Part shown: positions 41,791-49,627 of the stretch, one piece after another | How positions within the stretch are numbered: position 1 is the stretch's first letter | Layout of the letters: every line of letters begins with the position of its first letter | Source of the DNA: UBA1479 sp963972065 | Lineage (GTDB): Bacteria > Pseudomonadota > Alphaproteobacteria > Rhodospirillales > Casp-alpha2 | Assembly: GCA_963972065.1 (NCBI GenBank) | Contig: CAXAVJ010000004.1 | Coordinates: 1 to 64,000 of the forward strand | Direction of reading: 5' to 3' | DNA length: 64,000 nt | Notes under the pieces: generated by a model | Database searches by the model: none | Seen by the model: the letters and a program-made list of their open reading frames with translations, nothing else | Told to the model about the DNA's origin: nothing | Made by a program: the position numbers and the translations under genes

Positions 41791-42842
41791 GCGAGCGGGG
41801 CCGGAACGGGAATTCCGTATTTCTCCAGCAAGGGCCGCAGGCGGTCCATGATTTCAGGATGCAGGGCGACGCCCTGGGCGCTTTGTGCCGCGAAGGCGGC
41901 GGCGGCGCGGTCACCGGGCACGCGCACCGGCTGAGCCGGATCACAGGGCACGGCGGCCCGGCACAGATCGGCGAGCACGCCGGTCTCTTGCGTGAAGGCA
42001 TCCGCACCGGCGAAGCCCCGGGGGTCGATCAATTGCAGGTAGGCCGCGTTGCCGGCGGGCGGTTTGTCAGACGACCGGCCGAGCCCGGCTAGGCCCGAGG
42101 TCAGGGCCTCGACCAACAATCCCAGGGCAAAGCCCTTGTGTCCGGCCTCGTCGCCGCCGGCGGGACGGATCGCCCCCGGCGGGTCGGTCTTGAGAACCGC
42201 CGGATCGTCGCTCGACCGGCCATCGGCACCGACCAAGGCCGGAAATGGCAACTTTTCGCCCAGGCGATTAGCCCGTTCGATGGCGCGGTTGGTGACGGCG
42301 GCAGCACTGGTGTCGATCAAAATGGGATGGTCTCCGCCCGGCATGCCGACGGCGAAGGGGTTGGTGCCGATCACCGGCGAGGCGCCGCCGAAAGGGGCAA
42401 CGGCCTTGGTTGTGGGGGCCGAGGCCGCGACGATGGCGAAATAGCCCTTCAGCGCCGCCCGCCGGGCATAGGTCGCGAGGCAGGAAATATTCGCCGAATT
42501 GCGGATCGCGATCCCAACCATGGGCGTGTCCTTGGCCCGGGCGACCGCCAGGTCCAGGGCGCGAAGCATGACCCATTGCCCGGGCAGCCCCTTGCCGTCA
42601 AGCACCAGGGCCGCGCCGTTGTCGATGATGATTTCCGGCTCGCCGTCGGGGGTCGTCTTGCCCCCTTCCATGGCCGCCAGATAGGCGGGCACGAATTGCA
42701 GACCATGGGTGCCGTAACCCAACAAATCGGCCTCAACCAGAATATCGGCCATGGCCTGGGCCACAGGTGCGGCGGCGCCTGCCTTTTCAAACAGCATTTT
42801 GGCGGCGGTGGTCAGGTCTTGTGCTGCGTAGCGGTCCGTCAT
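41787..42842 (-). CDS. Ldh2-family oxidoreductase (malate/L-lactate dehydrogenase type)
   Basis: A 351-residue Ldh2-family protein with LLGYGTHGLQFVPAYL, RNSANISCLATYARRAAL in place of the usual His-rich block, and GTNPFAVGMPGGDHPILID. The His pair (NSHHGG) seen in the comC product is replaced by NSANIS, so catalysis on a 2-oxo acid may differ. It reads MTDRY from ATG 42842, and is the last gene of the leftward block, five bases after the PanE-like stop. Confidence 0.82.
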   Translation of the reverse strand: MTDRYAAQDLTTAAKMLFEKAGAAAPVAQAMADILVEADLLGYGTHGLQFVPAYLAAMEGGKTTPDGEPEIIIDNGAALVLDGKGLPGQWVMLRALDLAVARAKDTPMVGIAIRNSANISCLATYARRAALKGYFAIVAASAPTTKAVAPFGGASPVIGTNPFAVGMPGGDHPILIDTSAAAVTNRAIERANRLGEKLPFPALVGADGRSSDDPAVLKTDPPGAIRPAGGDEAGHKGFALGLLVEALTSGLAGLGRSSDKPPAGNAAYLQLIDPRGFAGADAFTQETGVLADLCRAAVPCDPAQPVRVPGDRAAAAFAAQSAQGVALHPEIMDRLRPLLEKYGIPVPAPLA

Positions 42843-42847
42843 GAGAA

Positions 42848-43906
42848 TCAAATACCCGCCAGGGCCTCGGGGCTGGGCTCGATCTCGCCCGCCTCGATGC
42901 GCTTGATGACCGCGACGATGCCTTCGTTGGCGGGCACGGCGATGCCGTGGGCCTTGGCCGTCGCCACGACGAAGCCGTTAAGGTAGTCGATCTCCGTCGG
43001 CCGGCCCTTGACCATGTCCTGGGCCATGGAGGGGCGCTGTTGGTCCGACCGTTTGGCCCGCCCGTCGAGCAGAGACGTGTCGCAGGCCGCCATGGCGTCA
43101 GCGTCCCCCTGCCCGGCCGCCAGCACCTGTTCCGGCGGCATGCCCAGAAGCTTTTCGAGCGGGTGGCCTTCGGCCATCGCGACCGCGACCGCTTCCGCGC
43201 CGATGCGGATGCCGAGGCGGCGGATATGGTCGTCCGTGTCACAGGCGTTTGACGCCATGCCCGAAGCGGCGGAGATCGGATTGCGCATGCAATTGACGAT
43301 CAGCTTGGACCAGCGTTCGCCCATCAGGGTCGTCGTCACTTTCGAGCTATCCACACTGGCCAGAATCTCGGACACCTTCTCCACCCGCGGCGTCACGCTG
43401 CCGTCCAGTTCGCCCGCGCGGAACACGACATGTTCCTTGCCGCCCAGTTTCACATTGCGGCGCACGGCCCCCGGCTCCCACATGGAGACGGAGATCGAGG
43501 ACGCGATGCAGCCGACGGTACGGTCCCGGCCAACGACCCCGGCGATGGTGCCTTCGTTGATGCCGTTCTGCAGACTGACCATGAAACCGCCCTCGGCCAG
43601 ATAGGGATGCATGCGCTTGGCCGCGGCTTCCGTGTCGAAGGATTTGACGCAGATGAAGATCACGTCGAACGGGCCGATATCGCCCGGCGGCGGCAGGTCA
43701 CGGTCGAGCACGGCATTGCATTTGACCGTGAAGTTTTCCGGCTCCGTCAGGCCCGACAGTTGCAGCCCGGGTTCGCGCATGAGCGTCACGTGCTCTTCCC
43801 AGGGGTCGATCAGGGTGACGTCCCGTCCGTCCCGGGTCATGTAGCCGCCCACGTAGGCGCCGACGGCGCCAGCGCCGTAGACGGCGATGCGTTCCTCCCC
43901 TGCCAT
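42848..43906 (-). CDS. 2-dehydropantoate 2-reductase-family protein (second copy)
   Basis: A 352-residue PanE/ApbA-type reductase; AVYGAGAVGAYVGGYM is the nucleotide motif, IFICVKSFDTEAAAK carries the Lys, FMVSLQNGINE the Asn, and GERWSKLIVNCMRNPISAAS the helical domain. The C-terminal half is longer than the copy at 38306. It follows the IPMDH-like gene by nine bases and is followed by Ldh2. It should reduce or oxidise a 2-oxo/2-hydroxy acid intermediate of the pathway. Confidence 0.83.
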   Translation of the reverse strand: MAGEERIAVYGAGAVGAYVGGYMTRDGRDVTLIDPWEEHVTLMREPGLQLSGLTEPENFTVKCNAVLDRDLPPPGDIGPFDVIFICVKSFDTEAAAKRMHPYLAEGGFMVSLQNGINEGTIAGVVGRDRTVGCIASSISVSMWEPGAVRRNVKLGGKEHVVFRAGELDGSVTPRVEKVSEILASVDSSKVTTTLMGERWSKLIVNCMRNPISAASGMASNACDTDDHIRRLGIRIGAEAVAVAMAEGHPLEKLLGMPPEQVLAAGQGDADAMAACDTSLLDGRAKRSDQQRPSMAQDMVKGRPTEIDYLNGFVVATAKAHGIAVPANEGIVAVIKRIEAGEIEPSPEALAGI

Positions 43907-43915
43907 GACGGCCCC

Positions 43916-44980
43916 CTATTCCTTGTCGAGAGCGGCGAGTACGGCCTTGCCGAAGCCCGCCGTCGAGTTTTTGCCGCCGAGGTCGGGCGTGTGGCTGGCG
44001 GGATCGCCGAGCGCCAGTTCCACGGCCTTGAACATGGAGGCCGAGGCCTGTGCCAGGTCGTTACGCGAGGTGCGGCGGCCCAGTTCCTCCAGCAGCATGG
44101 CCGTGGACAGCATCAGCGCCGTCGGGTTGGCGACACCCTTGCCGGCGATATCGGGGGCCGAGCCGTGCTGGGCCTGGGCGAACACATGGCCCTTGCCGGC
44201 GTTGATGGACCCGGCCAGTCCCAGGCTGCCCGACAGTTCCGAGCACAGGTCCGACAGGATGTCGCCGAAGGCGTTGGTGGTGACGATGACGTCGAAATCC
44301 TGCGGCCGCTTGACCAGATGGGCGGTCGCGGCATCGATGATCAACTCCTCGACCTCGACGCTGGGATAATCCTTGGCCACCTCCATGACGGTCTTGAGGA
44401 ACAGGCCGTCGGTCATGCGCAACACGTTGGCCTTGTGCACGGCGGTCACCTTCTTGCGCCGTTCCATGGCCATCTCAAACGCCTGTTTGGCGATGCGCTC
44501 GCAGCCCTGGCGGGTGATCTTGCGCACGGAAAGGGCCACGTCCTCGGTCGGCATGAATTCGCCGGAGCCCATGAACATGTTGCGGTCGGCGTAAAGGCCT
44601 TCGGTGTTCTCGCGCACGATGACCAGGTCCATCTGCTTGATCACCGAGGGCACGCCCGGCCGGGTCCGCGCCGGACGGATGTTGGCGAACAGGTCAAACA
44701 CCTTGCGGAAGGACTTGGACGGGTTGACGCCGCCCTCGGCCTCCGACGGATATTCGAACGACGATACCGGCCCCAGGATCACGCCATCGGCGGCGTCGCA
44801 GGCGTCATAGACCGCCTTCGGGATAGTCTGGCCCTCGGCCTTCAAGGCCCGCATGCCCGAGACCATGGGCACCAGTTCGATGTTGAGGCCGAACCGTTCG
44901 TCGAGCTTTTCCAGCACCGGCAGAGTCGCGGCCATGATTTCCGGCCCGATGCCGTCGTTTTCCAGAACGATGAATTTCAT
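43916..44980 (-). CDS. Isocitrate/isopropylmalate dehydrogenase-family enzyme
   Basis: A 354-residue beta-decarboxylating dehydrogenase. Features are LENDGIGPEIM at the N-terminus, VIVRENTEGLYADR with the substrate Arg/Tyr, AVHKANVLRMTDGLF with the Lys, and TTNAFGDILSDL plus HGSAPDIAGKGVANP for metal and NAD binding. This family oxidises malate-like acids with a 2- or 3-substituent: isopropylmalate, isocitrate, homoisocitrate, tartrate or 3-ethylmalate. Together with the LeuCD-like pair upstream it copies the leucine-pathway logic. AAGGAA precedes ATG 44980. Confidence 0.87.
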   Translation of the reverse strand: MKFIVLENDGIGPEIMAATLPVLEKLDERFGLNIELVPMVSGMRALKAEGQTIPKAVYDACDAADGVILGPVSSFEYPSEAEGGVNPSKSFRKVFDLFANIRPARTRPGVPSVIKQMDLVIVRENTEGLYADRNMFMGSGEFMPTEDVALSVRKITRQGCERIAKQAFEMAMERRKKVTAVHKANVLRMTDGLFLKTVMEVAKDYPSVEVEELIIDAATAHLVKRPQDFDVIVTTNAFGDILSDLCSELSGSLGLAGSINAGKGHVFAQAQHGSAPDIAGKGVANPTALMLSTAMLLEELGRRTSRNDLAQASASMFKAVELALGDPASHTPDLGGKNSTAGFGKAVLAALDKE

Positions 44981-45020
44981 GCGTGGTGTTTCCTTCGTGT
45001 ATTTTGTTTTGCCCAGCGTT

Positions 45021-46631
45021 TCACGCTTGGGGAAATTTTTTGAACCGGGTGGTGCCGTCGCGATCCAGCTGATTGACCAGATTGATCTCCCAGCTCAGAT
45101 ACTGCTTCATGGCCCCTTCCTGGGCATCGTCCATGTCATAGGGGCGGTACCAGACGTCATTGGTTTCGTCGGCCATGTTGGTGAAGCCGGTTTGCATCTC
45201 CTTGCGGGCCGCTTTCCAAGCTTCCGTGCCGTCGACAAGCACGGCGACGTGCCGTCCCATGGCGCGCAGTTCAGATGCCGCCAGTTGCGCCAGCACCCCA
45301 TCGGGCGAGGTCAAAACCGTATACCGCGCATCGGGAATCTTCTTGATGCTGTCCTTCAGGCGCGCGCGCACGGCGAACCAAGCGTCCGGGATGTGCCCGT
45401 CGCGATAGGTCAGACTGTCGGCCAAATCGATGATGACGCAGACCTTGTCGGCGATCATGCGTTCCAGCCCTTCCACCGTGACCGTTTCGGCGGCAGCGGC
45501 GTCGAGACCGTAGATTTTCGGTTTATGAGCACCGCGCACCAAAGGCTGCCCGTCGAGGGCATTTTCCAGCACATAGACCTCGGGCCAGCCCATCTGGACC
45601 AGCCAGCTTGCTGTCATGGTCGCGCGCACGCCGTCGTCACAGACGAGCACGATCCGCGCCCCCAGCACCGCGACGTAGCGGTCCCAAGCCTGAACCAACT
45701 GCCCACCGGGCGCATGACGGCTGCCTTCCAGATGCCCGCCGGTGAATTCTTCCGGATTGCGGACGTCGAGAACGTAGGTCGTGCGTCCCGCCTCGGCCCG
45801 CCAGGCGGCAAGTTGATCATGGTCGCAGGTCGGCACACCGAACCGCTTGGCGACCCGCTCGCGCACGGCCTTGGCCTTGGCCTGGGCCTCTTCGGAAAGT
45901 TGGTCGGGAAACTTCCGGTCGTTGCCGTATTCCAGTTGAAAACCCGCCAAATGCCAGCCCATGGTGCCGTTTTCCAGGGCCACGACCTTGTTGGGAATGC
46001 CCGCGTTGATCAACGACTGCGCGCCGATGATGGAGCGCGTGCGCCCGGCGCAGTTGACCACCACGGTGGTGCTGGGATCGGGCGCCAGATCGTGGACCCG
46101 ATAGGCCAATTCCGCCCCCGGACAGTCGACGCCCATGGGGATGTTCATCTTGTGATATTCGGACATGGGGCGGGAATCGAGAACCACCATGTTCTCGCCC
46201 CGATCCATCATCGCCTTCACTTCCTCGGGCGGGATGCGCGGCGTGTCATAGGTATGTTCGACGAACTCGCCGAACGCCTTGGACGGCACGTTGACGCCGG
46301 AAAACACTTCGAACCCGGCCTGATCCCAGGCGTCGAGCCCGCCGCCGAGGATATTCACATCCGTATAGCCCCAGGCGATCAGGCGTTCCGCGCCCAGATC
46401 GACCAAATGCTTGTCGGCCTTGCCTTCGGAACACAGCACGACGGGCGTGTCCTTCCTGGGCACGAAATCGTCAATGCGGGTTTCCAGATGGCTGAGCGGG
46501 CAGTTGACGGCGAACAGCATGTGACCGTCACCGAACACCCCCCATTCGCGCACATCCAGGATCGCGACTTCCTCGCCGGACAAAATGCGGTCGCGGACGT
46601 CCTCGGCTTCCAACAAAGTTACTTCGGTCAT
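45021..46631 (-). CDS. Four-domain rhodanese protein
   Basis: A 536-residue protein of four tandem rhodanese (sulfurtransferase) domains, about 1-115, 130-235, 262-370 and 380-480, with a C-terminal tail ending FKKFPQA. Active-loop cysteines are C67 (VVLCSEGKADK), C194 (VVNCAGRTRS) and C331 (LVCDDGVRA); in the fourth domain the equivalent is S442 (VLTSPDGVLA), so that domain cannot carry a persulfide. It lies between the LeuD-like and IPMDH-like genes in one operon, which is unusual for a carbon-catabolic unit. A role in moving sulfur from a thio-acid or in Fe-S cluster upkeep of the LeuC-like enzyme are both possible. Confidence 0.88.
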   Translation of the reverse strand: MTEVTLLEAEDVRDRILSGEEVAILDVREWGVFGDGHMLFAVNCPLSHLETRIDDFVPRKDTPVVLCSEGKADKHLVDLGAERLIAWGYTDVNILGGGLDAWDQAGFEVFSGVNVPSKAFGEFVEHTYDTPRIPPEEVKAMMDRGENMVVLDSRPMSEYHKMNIPMGVDCPGAELAYRVHDLAPDPSTTVVVNCAGRTRSIIGAQSLINAGIPNKVVALENGTMGWHLAGFQLEYGNDRKFPDQLSEEAQAKAKAVRERVAKRFGVPTCDHDQLAAWRAEAGRTTYVLDVRNPEEFTGGHLEGSRHAPGGQLVQAWDRYVAVLGARIVLVCDDGVRATMTASWLVQMGWPEVYVLENALDGQPLVRGAHKPKIYGLDAAAAETVTVEGLERMIADKVCVIIDLADSLTYRDGHIPDAWFAVRARLKDSIKKIPDARYTVLTSPDGVLAQLAASELRAMGRHVAVLVDGTEAWKAARKEMQTGFTNMADETNDVWYRPYDMDDAQEGAMKQYLSWEINLVNQLDRDGTTRFKKFPQA

Positions 46632-46637
46632 TCTTAC

Positions 46638-47135
46638 TTAGCTCGCTTTCTTGAATTTCTTTTTCAGGTGCGGCATCAACCCGCCGTCGGCGACGATCTG
46701 CATCAGGTGCGCCGGCACCGTGTCGCATTTGTAGGTTTCGCCCTTGGTCAGGTTGCGGACCTCGCCCTTTTCCATGTCGATCTCCAACTGATCGTCGGTC
46801 GCGATCTTGTCGGTTTCGGCACAGACCAGGGCCGGCACGGCCAGATTGAAGCAGTTGCGGTAGAAGATGCGGGCGAAGGATTTCGCCAGGATCACGCGGA
46901 TCCCGCAGGACCGCATGTATTGCGGCGCCCATTCGCGGGATGATCCGATGCCCAGGTTTTCGTCGGCGACGAAGACGTCGCCTTCCTTGCAGTTGGCGGA
47001 GAAGGTCGGGTCGACGTCCTTCAGGCATTCGGTATAGGCCTCTTCCGGCTTTGCGCTGGTCAATGCCGAAATGGGGGCCAGCAGGTCGGTGTCGATATTG
47101 GCCCCGAATTTCCAGGCCTTGCCTTTATGTATCAT
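46638..47135 (-). CDS. LeuD-type (isopropylmalate isomerase family) small subunit
   Basis: A 165-residue swivelling domain of the aconitase superfamily. The family motif NIDTDLLAPISAL is at residues 13-25, the NLGIGSSREWAPQYM substrate loop follows, and CFNLAVPALVC closes the core. It works with the LeuC-like subunit, 17 bp upstream. AAGGA precedes the ATG. Confidence 0.87.
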   Translation of the reverse strand: MIHKGKAWKFGANIDTDLLAPISALTSAKPEEAYTECLKDVDPTFSANCKEGDVFVADENLGIGSSREWAPQYMRSCGIRVILAKSFARIFYRNCFNLAVPALVCAETDKIATDDQLEIDMEKGEVRNLTKGETYKCDTVPAHLMQIVADGGLMPHLKKKFKKAS

Positions 47136-47152
47136 CTTGCAGGTCCTTCTGA

Positions 47153-48415
47153 TCAGAGCATGTCACGGGGATCGGCGATCTGCCCGGCAACGGCGGATGC
47201 CGCCACCGTATAGGGCGACGCCAGATAGAGCTTCGACGACTTGGGCCCGGCCCGACCGACGAAATTGCGGTTGGTCGACGAGATGCCCACGGCATCCTCG
47301 GCCAAACGCGCGTCACCCAGCCCGATGCAGCCGCCGCAGCCGGACGGCAAAATAATGCCGCCCGCATCCTCGAGGATCTGAAGCGTGCCTTCGGCGGCGG
47401 CCAGTTCGCGCATCTTGATGGTCGAGGGCGCGACCAGGAACCGCGTGCCGGCGGCGACCTTCTTGCCCTTCAGGACCTGGGCCGCCATGCGCATGTCTTC
47501 CAGCTTGGCGCCCGTGCAGGCGCCGAGATAGGCCTGATCCAGCTTGACGTTCGGGTAGTTGCCGACATCGTCGGCGTTTTCCGGGCTGGAGGGGGCCGCG
47601 ACCTGCGGCGCCAGGGTGTCGCCATTGACGGTGATGCGCTTGGCATAGACGGCATCGGCGTCGGACTGCCAGTCATCCGCATTCACGCCGCTGATACCCC
47701 AGGCCTTAAGCAGTTCCATGGTCTTGGCGTCGGGGGCGATGATGCCGGTCTTGGCGCCGATTTCGGCCGCCATGTTGGTCAGGGTCATGCGGTCCTGGGC
47801 GGACATCGCGGCAACGCCGTCACCACAAAATTCCACGACCTGATAGCCGAAGCCCATGATGCCATGATCGCCGCAGATTTTCAGGATCACGTCCTTGGCG
47901 GCGACGCCCGGATTCAACGCTCCGGTCACTTCCATGCGCACGTTTTCCGGCACACGGACCCAGATGTCGCCCGTCGCCATGACGCCGGTGATTTCCGTCG
48001 CCCCGACGCCGACCATGAAGGCGCCGAAGGCGCCGGCGGTGGTCGAATGGCTGTCGGCGCCGACACAGAACATGCCCGGGCGGATATGGCCTTCCTGGGG
48101 CAGGACGATGTGGCAGATGCCCTGGTTGCGGATGAAGTGCTTGACCTTGTGGGCTTCGCACCAGGCATCGCAGATGTCCTGGACGTTCTTGCTTTCCGGC
48201 GTATCAAGATTGACATAGTGGTCGGCGATCACGACCAGCTTGTCCATGTCCCAGACGGGTACGCCCAGCTCATCCAGCTTTTTCCCGGATGTGCGCGGCC
48301 CCGACGAATCATGGACCATGGCCAGATCGACATTGCAGGTCACAATATCGCCAGGCTTCACCGTTTCCTCGCCCGAAGCACGGGCGAGGATCTTTTCACT
48401 TATCGTTTGGCCCAA
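47153..48415 (-). CDS. LeuC-type (isopropylmalate isomerase/homoaconitase family) large subunit
   Basis: A 420-residue [4Fe-4S] dehydratase large subunit. The cluster cysteines are in the GACTGAKLEDM block and SGCGGCIGLGD; HFIRNQGICHIVLPQEG and GADSHSTTAGAFG bind substrate. The start is TTG at 48415 with GGGAGGA upstream; an ATG at the same place is out of frame. The family isomerises citrate-, malate- or isopropylmalate-type acids by dehydration/rehydration. No leuA is near, so a catabolic dicarboxylate is more likely than leucine biosynthesis. Confidence 0.87.
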   Translation of the reverse strand: MGQTISEKILARASGEETVKPGDIVTCNVDLAMVHDSSGPRTSGKKLDELGVPVWDMDKLVVIADHYVNLDTPESKNVQDICDAWCEAHKVKHFIRNQGICHIVLPQEGHIRPGMFCVGADSHSTTAGAFGAFMVGVGATEITGVMATGDIWVRVPENVRMEVTGALNPGVAAKDVILKICGDHGIMGFGYQVVEFCGDGVAAMSAQDRMTLTNMAAEIGAKTGIIAPDAKTMELLKAWGISGVNADDWQSDADAVYAKRITVNGDTLAPQVAAPSSPENADDVGNYPNVKLDQAYLGACTGAKLEDMRMAAQVLKGKKVAAGTRFLVAPSTIKMRELAAAEGTLQILEDAGGIILPSGCGGCIGLGDARLAEDAVGISSTNRNFVGRAGPKSSKLYLASPYTVAASAVAGQIADPRDML

Positions 48416-48640
48416 GGTGGCATCCTCCCAATGGCATTTTTATTAAAAGCAATGCCCCCCTTCTGCCGCTAGATTACCCTTGCTTTGCGTAGTTGGGCGA
48501 GCCGAATTTTATTTTCGCGCAGAATGAGAAACTGCATTCAACGTCGAGTCTGGTTGAGTAATGGACTGCACGCAAAGAAAAGCACGCTATAAGTAATCGT
48601 GAAACTTATAATAAAATTTTTAGCATTCAGTATTTAAGGG
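48416..48640. other. Region upstream of leuC-like gene, containing a caiB 3'-end copy
   Basis: 225 bp. The part from 48514 rightwards is AT-rich like the island; the part near leuC-like is the original host spacer. It probably holds the present promoter of the leuC-like half of the operon, but no clear box is visible. Confidence 0.5.
48469..48513 (-). pseudogene. Duplicated 3' end of the CaiB gene (left repeat of the island)
   Basis: Read leftward this encodes NKIRLAQLRKARVI followed by TAG, nearly the same as the end of the real CaiB protein (DKNRLAQLRKARVI, stop TAA). Most base differences are synonymous at third positions (AAA/AAG, CTA/CTG, AGG/AGA, ATC/ATT). It is therefore not a copy by replication slippage but the homologous end of a closely related caiB gene, left 54 bp before the leuC-like start. 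Confidence 0.8.
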
Positions 48641-48955
48641 TCATTCCAATAAATTTTGATCGAAAAACTTTACAAACATCAAGGCAAACACCGCAATAAA
48701 CGCCAGAGAAGACATAAACATTGTCATCCTACTAAGCATTTCTGATTTTCTTGCGTAATATTCCATTGCTCGCGAAATACCCAAGCCAAAATCACTATCA
48801 AAATTACGTATTTGAGATTCGTTTTTTTGAGAAATTTTCTGTTCGATTCTGGACAGCATCTCTTCGATTCTGGCACAGCGATTCTCTAGGCTCTCTATTT
48901 GCAGCTTGAGATCCTTGATGTCACTTTGCTCGCCAATTCGAAAATTAGTTGCCAT
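48641..48955 (-). CDS. Small coiled-coil membrane protein in AT-rich island
   Basis: A 104-residue protein: an N-terminal heptad stretch (DLKLQIESLENRCARIEEML, residues 15-45), a polar linker, and one or two membrane segments near residues 78-98 (MFMSSLAFIAVFALMFVKFF). It overlaps the preceding gene by 11 bases. Composition is AT-rich. I do not recognise the family. It may pair with the multi-span protein as a small membrane complex. Confidence 0.6.
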   Translation of the reverse strand: MATNFRIGEQSDIKDLKLQIESLENRCARIEEMLSRIEQKISQKNESQIRNFDSDFGLGISRAMEYYARKSEMLSRMTMFMSSLAFIAVFALMFVKFFDQNLLE

Positions 48956-49520
48956 GCATCCTCTTAGCTAATGACACCACCAAGATAGTCGAAAGTGCGG
49001 CCGCCAGCGTCAAGAAAACCAGCGACACGATAGCCCCTTCAGAAACACGCACTTCAGCAGAATTCCCAGAGAATATTATCGACATCTTAAGGCAGACAAA
49101 CACCAATGACAAAAGATCTAAACCAAGCGACACCAAAACGTTTCCAAGCCAAACATCTCTACTAGTGAAATAATTATAAATAAAAGAAAACTCAACAGTA
49201 ACAAGAACAATTAAAATATTTATCGCCACGACAGAAAGTATCTCAAATAAATTACCTCGAACAACTTCACCGGATGGCATAAACACCTCGTAATCGACAA
49301 TCGCCACAGGCAACATCGAAAAACCGATCGGCAAAATAAAGATGATCAAAATGAATGGCCAAGGTTCAAAATCTGGAGATTGCGTAGGGACTGACTGCCC
49401 TTCTTCCACAACCGGCGCCTGAATGTTGTTTCGGTAAACTTTCGCAATCGCCATCAACCCATGGATGGCATAGATGCTCGCCAGGACAATGAATGGGATC
49501 AGAATATCTATATCAACCAA
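48945..49520 (-). CDS. Multi-spanning membrane protein in AT-rich island
   Basis: A 191-residue protein with four to five hydrophobic segments (about 7-27, 53-73, 92-112, 125-147, 160-182) and a short acidic, proline-bearing loop (VVEEGQSVPTQSPDFEPWP). The start is probably TTG at 49520 with GGGCGGGAAA upstream. No family recognised. Its AT-rich codon usage contrasts strongly with caiB and leuC-like on both sides. Confidence 0.6.
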   Translation of the reverse strand: MVDIDILIPFIVLASIYAIHGLMAIAKVYRNNIQAPVVEEGQSVPTQSPDFEPWPFILIIFILPIGFSMLPVAIVDYEVFMPSGEVVRGNLFEILSVVAINILIVLVTVEFSFIYNYFTSRDVWLGNVLVSLGLDLLSLVFVCLKMSIIFSGNSAEVRVSEGAIVSLVFLTLAAALSTILVVSLAKRMHGN

Positions 49521-49582
49521 TTTCCCGCCCTCAAAAAACTCAAGATAGGAAATTCTAATATAAATTGAATGTTATAAAACCA

Positions 49583-49627
49583 TTAAATTACTCTTGCCTT
49601 GCGCAGTTGGGCGAGCCGGTTTTTATC
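49583..49627. repeat. Right repeat of the AT-rich island (caiB 3' end)
   Basis: Aligns with 48469-48513 with about nine mismatches in 45, several at wobble positions, and an identical run AGTTGGGCGAGCCG. Together the two copies bracket about 1.07 kb of AT-rich DNA. Confidence 0.78.

Noticed and set aside
44853..46943. Long rightward frame opposite rhodanese and LeuD-like genes
   Set aside because: Antisense shadow; the leftward strand carries intact domains with catalytic residues.
46638..48415. Leucine-biosynthesis leuCD
   Set aside because: No leuA is near; the pair lies in an operon with CoA-transferase, acyl-CoA dehydrogenase, rhodanese and Ldh2 genes, so a catabolic role is more likely. 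The family level is kept in the calls.
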